Assembly: GCA_013396655.1 (NCBI GenBank)
Contig: WBMV01005054.1
Location: 866,934-930,933 of the forward strand
DNA length: 64,000 nt
Source of the DNA: Campylorhamphus procurvoides
Lineage: Eukaryota > Chordata > Aves > Passeriformes > Dendrocolaptidae
Direction of reading: 5' to 3'
Positions 59,721 to 64,000 of the stretch are shown here, piece after piece. Both the position numbers and the translations under genes were made by a program. Within the stretch, counting starts at the first letter, position 1. The number at the start of each line of letters is the position of its first letter. The notes under the pieces are model-generated. The model was not told the DNA's origin. It did no database searches and saw only the letters and a list, made by a program, of their open reading frames with translations.

Positions 59721-62700
59721 AAACCCAGCTGCAGGAAGGAATAGGTGCCCATCCCAAACTTAAAAGGCTGGACTGCTGCCTAGGAGGGTGTTACTCCTTT
59801 TCCCCAGGTCCCTCTAGGGAGGACTAAGCTGATACAGGCATCCACTGCCCCTCCACACATCTCCCATGGGCCATTACAGGGAACAGGACTGAGATCTGCA
59901 GAGGGACGCAGAAAGAAGAACAGAGCCTTGCTGAAGGCATTCAGTTTTGTGAGGCAGATCCTTGTCCCTGGGGTCCCCATCCATGCTTGGGTTCTGTGCC
60001 AGCCCTGGCTTGTAAAGACCCAGGGTGCTGGCCAGATGTGATGCCCGCTCTTCATGACCTGGCAGGAAGTGCTGGATGCCTGGGGAGAGCAGGGAGGGGG
60101 GAATGGCATCCCGGATGGAAACCTCTGGTATGCCTCTGCGCTGATCTCCACTCTGCCCTGGAATGCGCCCGCCAGCAGCATGTGGGAAAGTGGAGTCAGC
60201 AGAGACCTTGGATGTGTCAGCTCCCCGGCTGAGTAAACAGGAGCCCTGGCAAGCATTCAGCCCCAAGTATCCAAGACCTTGAAAAAAGGGGGTTAGAAAC
60301 AGGGAAGTTCTTCTGTCCCCTCCTTGCTCAACCCTCGCAAAATATGTCCTAACCTCTCCCCTACCCTCTGGTGCTAATGCCACCTCCTCTAACCCCTAGC
60401 AAGTCTGAAAAAGTGTGGGGAGAGACTCTCCCTGCAGCGTTTCCAGCAACATGCTGTTAGATCTAACATCCGGGAGAGATACTGCCACAAAAGGAGGGTC
60501 TGGAGAAAAAAGAGGTGGGATAAAAGAATTTGTCACCCCCCACCATGCACACACATCCATGCCCCTTGGCTGTCTCCCAGACAGCAGGGAGCACAGAGCA
60601 CGGAGAGAGCTTCCACTAGCAGTACTGACACTGCCGTGGGGAGCACAGTGACAGCCCGGACAGAGGCACAATACAGCTCCCAGATAAATATGTCCCTGGC
60701 CCCAGCTGGGGACATTCCCACTGGCAGATGCAAGCTCCAGCCACACTCCAGGTTTCACAGGCTCAAGGAGAGGGTGCAAAACAGCACATTCCCCAGTGCT
60801 AGTTGGAGACAAACACCCACTGCTCTTGGGTTCCCAGTGTTGCCTCCCTTGTCTCCTCTATAAAATGCACCCACCCAAGTCAGCCTCTCATTCCCTCTCC
60901 ACCCAGGCATAGGAACCTGGTTTTGGGTTGGGGAAGAGGGATGGGCTGGGGAAGGTCCCTGTGCATCCCACCAGTAGACCCCATCATCTTCTGGGGTGCA
61001 AACTCCTGCAGCAGTGGTGCTAGGAGGCTGTGCTCGCCTTCTGGCCACTGTCCCATGTCCCCCCTATCACTCCTCGGCAGGCGCAGACTCCCAGAGAATG
61101 AGCCATTGTTCCCCAGCCCTGCAGCCTCTTCCTGTCCCTGTAGGGTTGTGAGACAAACAAAAGCAGAGCCAGACGCCATGGGGAGGAGGCTGGACCTGCT
61201 CCCCTCCTCCAGATCCCGCAGCAACCCCCCAGGCAGGCAGGCAGACGGATGCCCGCCTTGGGGGAATGGGCAGGGACACCCCTATTTTTAGCTGCCTCCA
61301 CATCCCCACCCCCTTCCTTCCGTGGGCCAAAAATACACAGGCTGGATGGACAGGCAAAATCATTATGATAAAAGAATTGTCCAGGCCTTGTATCCAACCA
61401 TTCTCTTGGCTTTCACCTCTTCCCTTTGACCAGGACAGGTCCTCCAAGCATAGTCCCTCTCTCCCAACACAGACAACTTATTTCTTCATCCCCATCCCTC
61501 ATTCCCTACATCCTCACATCTCTCTCCACACATTGTACCCTTCCTCATTCCCACACCCCACTCTCCCTCTGCTCTATGGGTGCATACCCCATTCCCTGAT
61601 GGTCCTCTTTCCCATGACACACCAGCCTTGGCGACCCACTCCCTTCCTTTGAGATCTCCCAGCTCCTTTCCCCAAAACACCTTTTCCCACCTCCTCATGC
61701 AATTCATCTCCAAAAGGCTCTTTCTACCCAGAGGACCCCTATTTTCTGCTCCTCACCTCCATTCCCTGAACTTCCTTCTCCCCCAGTGCATGCCTGCTAC
61801 CCTCACCATCTCCCTGTTTCTCTCCCCATCCCAACAACCTCCATCCCAGCTCCCTTCAACCTACACAGGTTTTAAACTCCCACAGATGTGCTCCCCCTTC
61901 TTATCCTGCCAAGGGAACATGTTTGGGGGAGGGCAAGGAGACCCCCAGATGCCCCCCCCATACACAGAGCTGCTTCTTCAAGCACCAAACTGATATAGAA
62001 GTCCTCTCCCCAGTCAGAAGGAACTGAAGAATCAAGTGGGGGGCAGGGGGAAGGAGGTGTCCTGGGGAGATGTAGTCTATATACATAAATATAAATATAT
62101 ATTTACATTTCCTTTCTTAGAACCTGAAATCAGAGAGGTGTTTCCAGGCCACAGGCAGCTGTTCCTGGATTGCTTCTGGTTTATGCAACATCCTCTCTCC
62201 CGTCACAATTAGGCCCCAAACCCCCCTTCCCTCTCTTGTGCACCCAGGGGAAAGTCAGAGGGAGAGCATAGATCAGGGTCTGTCCTGGGGTCTGTCCCTC
62301 CATCCTCTCACCCACAACACCCCTACAGCACCTCACTTCCCAGGCCAGCAAACAGGACTAGCATACCAAGAGGAAGTTGGAGAGTGTGGGGGGAGGAAGA
62401 AAGATGAAAACATTTGGAATAGGAGGAGATGGGCAGAGGGAGGGAGGCAGTCCGCCAACAAGCCTGGGAACTCATCTGTACCTCCTCCTGGGCTCTGGCA
62501 AACCCTGAGACTTTGAGTTCCCAGCCCAGCTCCCCAGGGAAAAGCATACATTCCCCCTTTGCAAATCCAGCAAGCAGGACGTGGTCAATCCCATTCCTTC
62601 AGCCTCCTACTGCTCCAGGAGAGAGGAGATAGAGGAATCAGTGGGGGAAATTAGAAACGGGCTTTCACAGAGGTTGATCTACTGGTCTTATAGCATGAGT

Positions 62701-64000
62701 GGGTCAACCTCAGTGCTGCTGCCTGCCTGGTGGTGCTTACCATAACCTATTCACTTTCCTTTCCCGGTGCAACACAAGGATGCTGGGATTCAGACTGCTC
62801 TGATCCCTTTTCCTGGTTATCTCTAAGGCCGCAGGCACAGTGTGGAGGACCCACAGCACAGCCTCAAAAAATGGATTAAGCCTGGCCAAGCACATGCTGC
62901 CAGAGCAGGAATCATCCTGGTGAAGAAACTCTAGGACATGAGGGATCCAGTGCCTACAAAGCAAGAGCTGGCGTCAGACCACAGATGCTCTTGGCAAGAC
63001 GCTGAGCACCTTACACCTATCCCTTGCCCCGAGGTGTCACCTCCTGCCACCACCCTGGCTTGCTCACCCTAAAACCGGCTTTGCTTTCAGCTCATCCCTA
63101 GGGCAGCAAGACATGGACTGGAGGCAGCACTGAGGGCCATAGGCTGGGAGCAAGGAGGAGGGACCTGACAGCACCAGGGTGAGGGGGGCTGGATGAGGCC
63201 ATGCCAGGATGTGGGTGGGGCCCTATGGAGCCCCCTCCCCATTCTGGCAGGAGTCTGTCCCCCACCCCATTGCTGGCAGTAACTCCCATACCCATGCGGT
63301 ATGCACCCTCACAGTCGCTGTGAGGAGAGTGGAAACATCTGGAAGTCACCCGCAAACAAGCAGCACTCTTGGTTAATGAGGAAATATGAGCCAGAGACCC
63401 TGGGCAGCAACAGGATATCTGCTTCTTGTGCACTGAGCAAGGAACCCCCTCCCACTGACCCTATCTGCAAGCTGGAAATGCCCTCATCTTTGCACTCATC
63501 GTCTTCCCTCAGTTCCTCTCGGGCACTGGGAAAGGGGTGGAGAGAGGTTTTTCTTCACTGTAGGAGAGTTCTGCATCAGCTTCCTTCAGGCATTGGATCT
63601 GCAAGCGGAATGGCCTGCAAAGTGAGATAGGAGGAAGGACTGAGCACCAGGAAGTGTGGGGCAGAGACCTCAGCCTCCCCCCACATCCCTTCCTTCCTCT
63701 CCCCATCCCCATCACACCCAGACACCCGTAAGACCTCAGCCCCATGTCAGAGGGATGAGTACAGGGAAGAGGAGGGGATGCAATTTGCAGAGCCCAGTCT
63801 TTGATGTTGTGGTAATCAAAGCAAATCCTCATCTGCAAAAGCTGCCGAGTCACTTATCTGCTCTGTGATAAGCCCAATGGCCAGTCTCACTGTAATGGTG
63901 AGACTGGTAGCGCTGCCTGGGGCTTAGGGGTACAGACGGGATGAAAGGTTGGAGTGACTGAAGGTAAATGAGGTAGCTGAGCTGGGAGAGGTCCAGGCAT
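59721..64000. other. Right-end intergenic DNA
   Basis: No exon could be assigned. I looked for galectin (HFNPRF), CDC42EP (CRIB) and GGA-type signatures expected from human synteny and saw none. Two minus-strand frames preceded by acceptor-like sites (62953 and 63618 leftwards) encode nothing I recognise. Confidence 0.5.
61430..61870 (+). repeat. Pyrimidine-rich low-complexity region
   Basis: About 440 bp dominated by CT/CA-rich sequence with very few Gs in long stretches. No gene is recognisable; open frames here are compositional. Confidence 0.7.

Noticed and set aside
61266..61993. Open frames in the C/T-rich region near the right end
   Set aside because: Compositional artefact of a pyrimidine-rich stretch; His/Pro/Leu-rich translation without domain.
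59040..64000. CDC42EP1, LGALS2 or GGA1 coding exons expected from human synteny
   Set aside because: No CRIB, galectin or VHS/GAT signature could be read on either strand.

Overview
The window looks like a piece of a bird chromosome. Three fragments match the 3' end of the CR1 LINE, the dominant avian retrotransposon, and one of them runs into an (ATTCT)n tail. Two multi-exon genes on the minus strand have vertebrate intron/exon structure, and their order matches the MFNG-CARD10 pair known from human 22q13.1. I cannot tell the species. No prokaryotic, viral or plasmid signature was seen.

Two protein-coding genes can be rebuilt completely, both transcribed right to left. MFNG (manic fringe, a Golgi beta-1,3-N-acetylglucosaminyltransferase acting on O-fucose of Notch EGF repeats) occupies 30288 down to 20473 in 8 coding exons, giving 349 residues. 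CARD10 (CARMA3/BIMP1, the CARD/coiled-coil/PDZ/SH3/guanylate-kinase-like scaffold linking receptors to BCL10-MALT1 and NF-kB) occupies about 51165 down to 35683 in 21 coding exons, giving 1030 residues, close to human length. Every junction is GT-AG and the reading phase is conserved across all joins. The least certain part is the first CARD10 coding exon (7 codons), found from a phase-compatible splice donor in a GC-rich promoter region that also holds a 10-N assembly gap.

Layout: 1-20472 is intergenic DNA downstream of MFNG, with one CR1 copy plus microsatellite, purine- or pyrimidine-rich tracts and AT-rich blocks that look like candidate conserved non-coding elements. 20473-30288 is MFNG. 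30289-35682 holds the MFNG GC-rich promoter, a CR1 fragment, and the CARD10 3' UTR with a likely poly(A) site near 35040. 35683-51165 is CARD10. 51166-64000 is intergenic: a CR1 copy, a 50-bp tandem duplication, and an unassigned GC-rich region at 59040-59720 that may be a promoter of a gene mostly outside the window. The two genes act in different pathways (Notch glycosylation; CBM-complex NF-kB signalling); their adjacency is ancestral synteny, not an operon.

I found no convincing new biological system. The observations most worth checking are the long antisense open frame across MFNG exon 1, a signal-peptide-like small ORF inside a MFNG intron, the unassigned GC-rich region at 59 kb, the long avian MFNG stem region, and a few candidate non-coding regulatory blocks.
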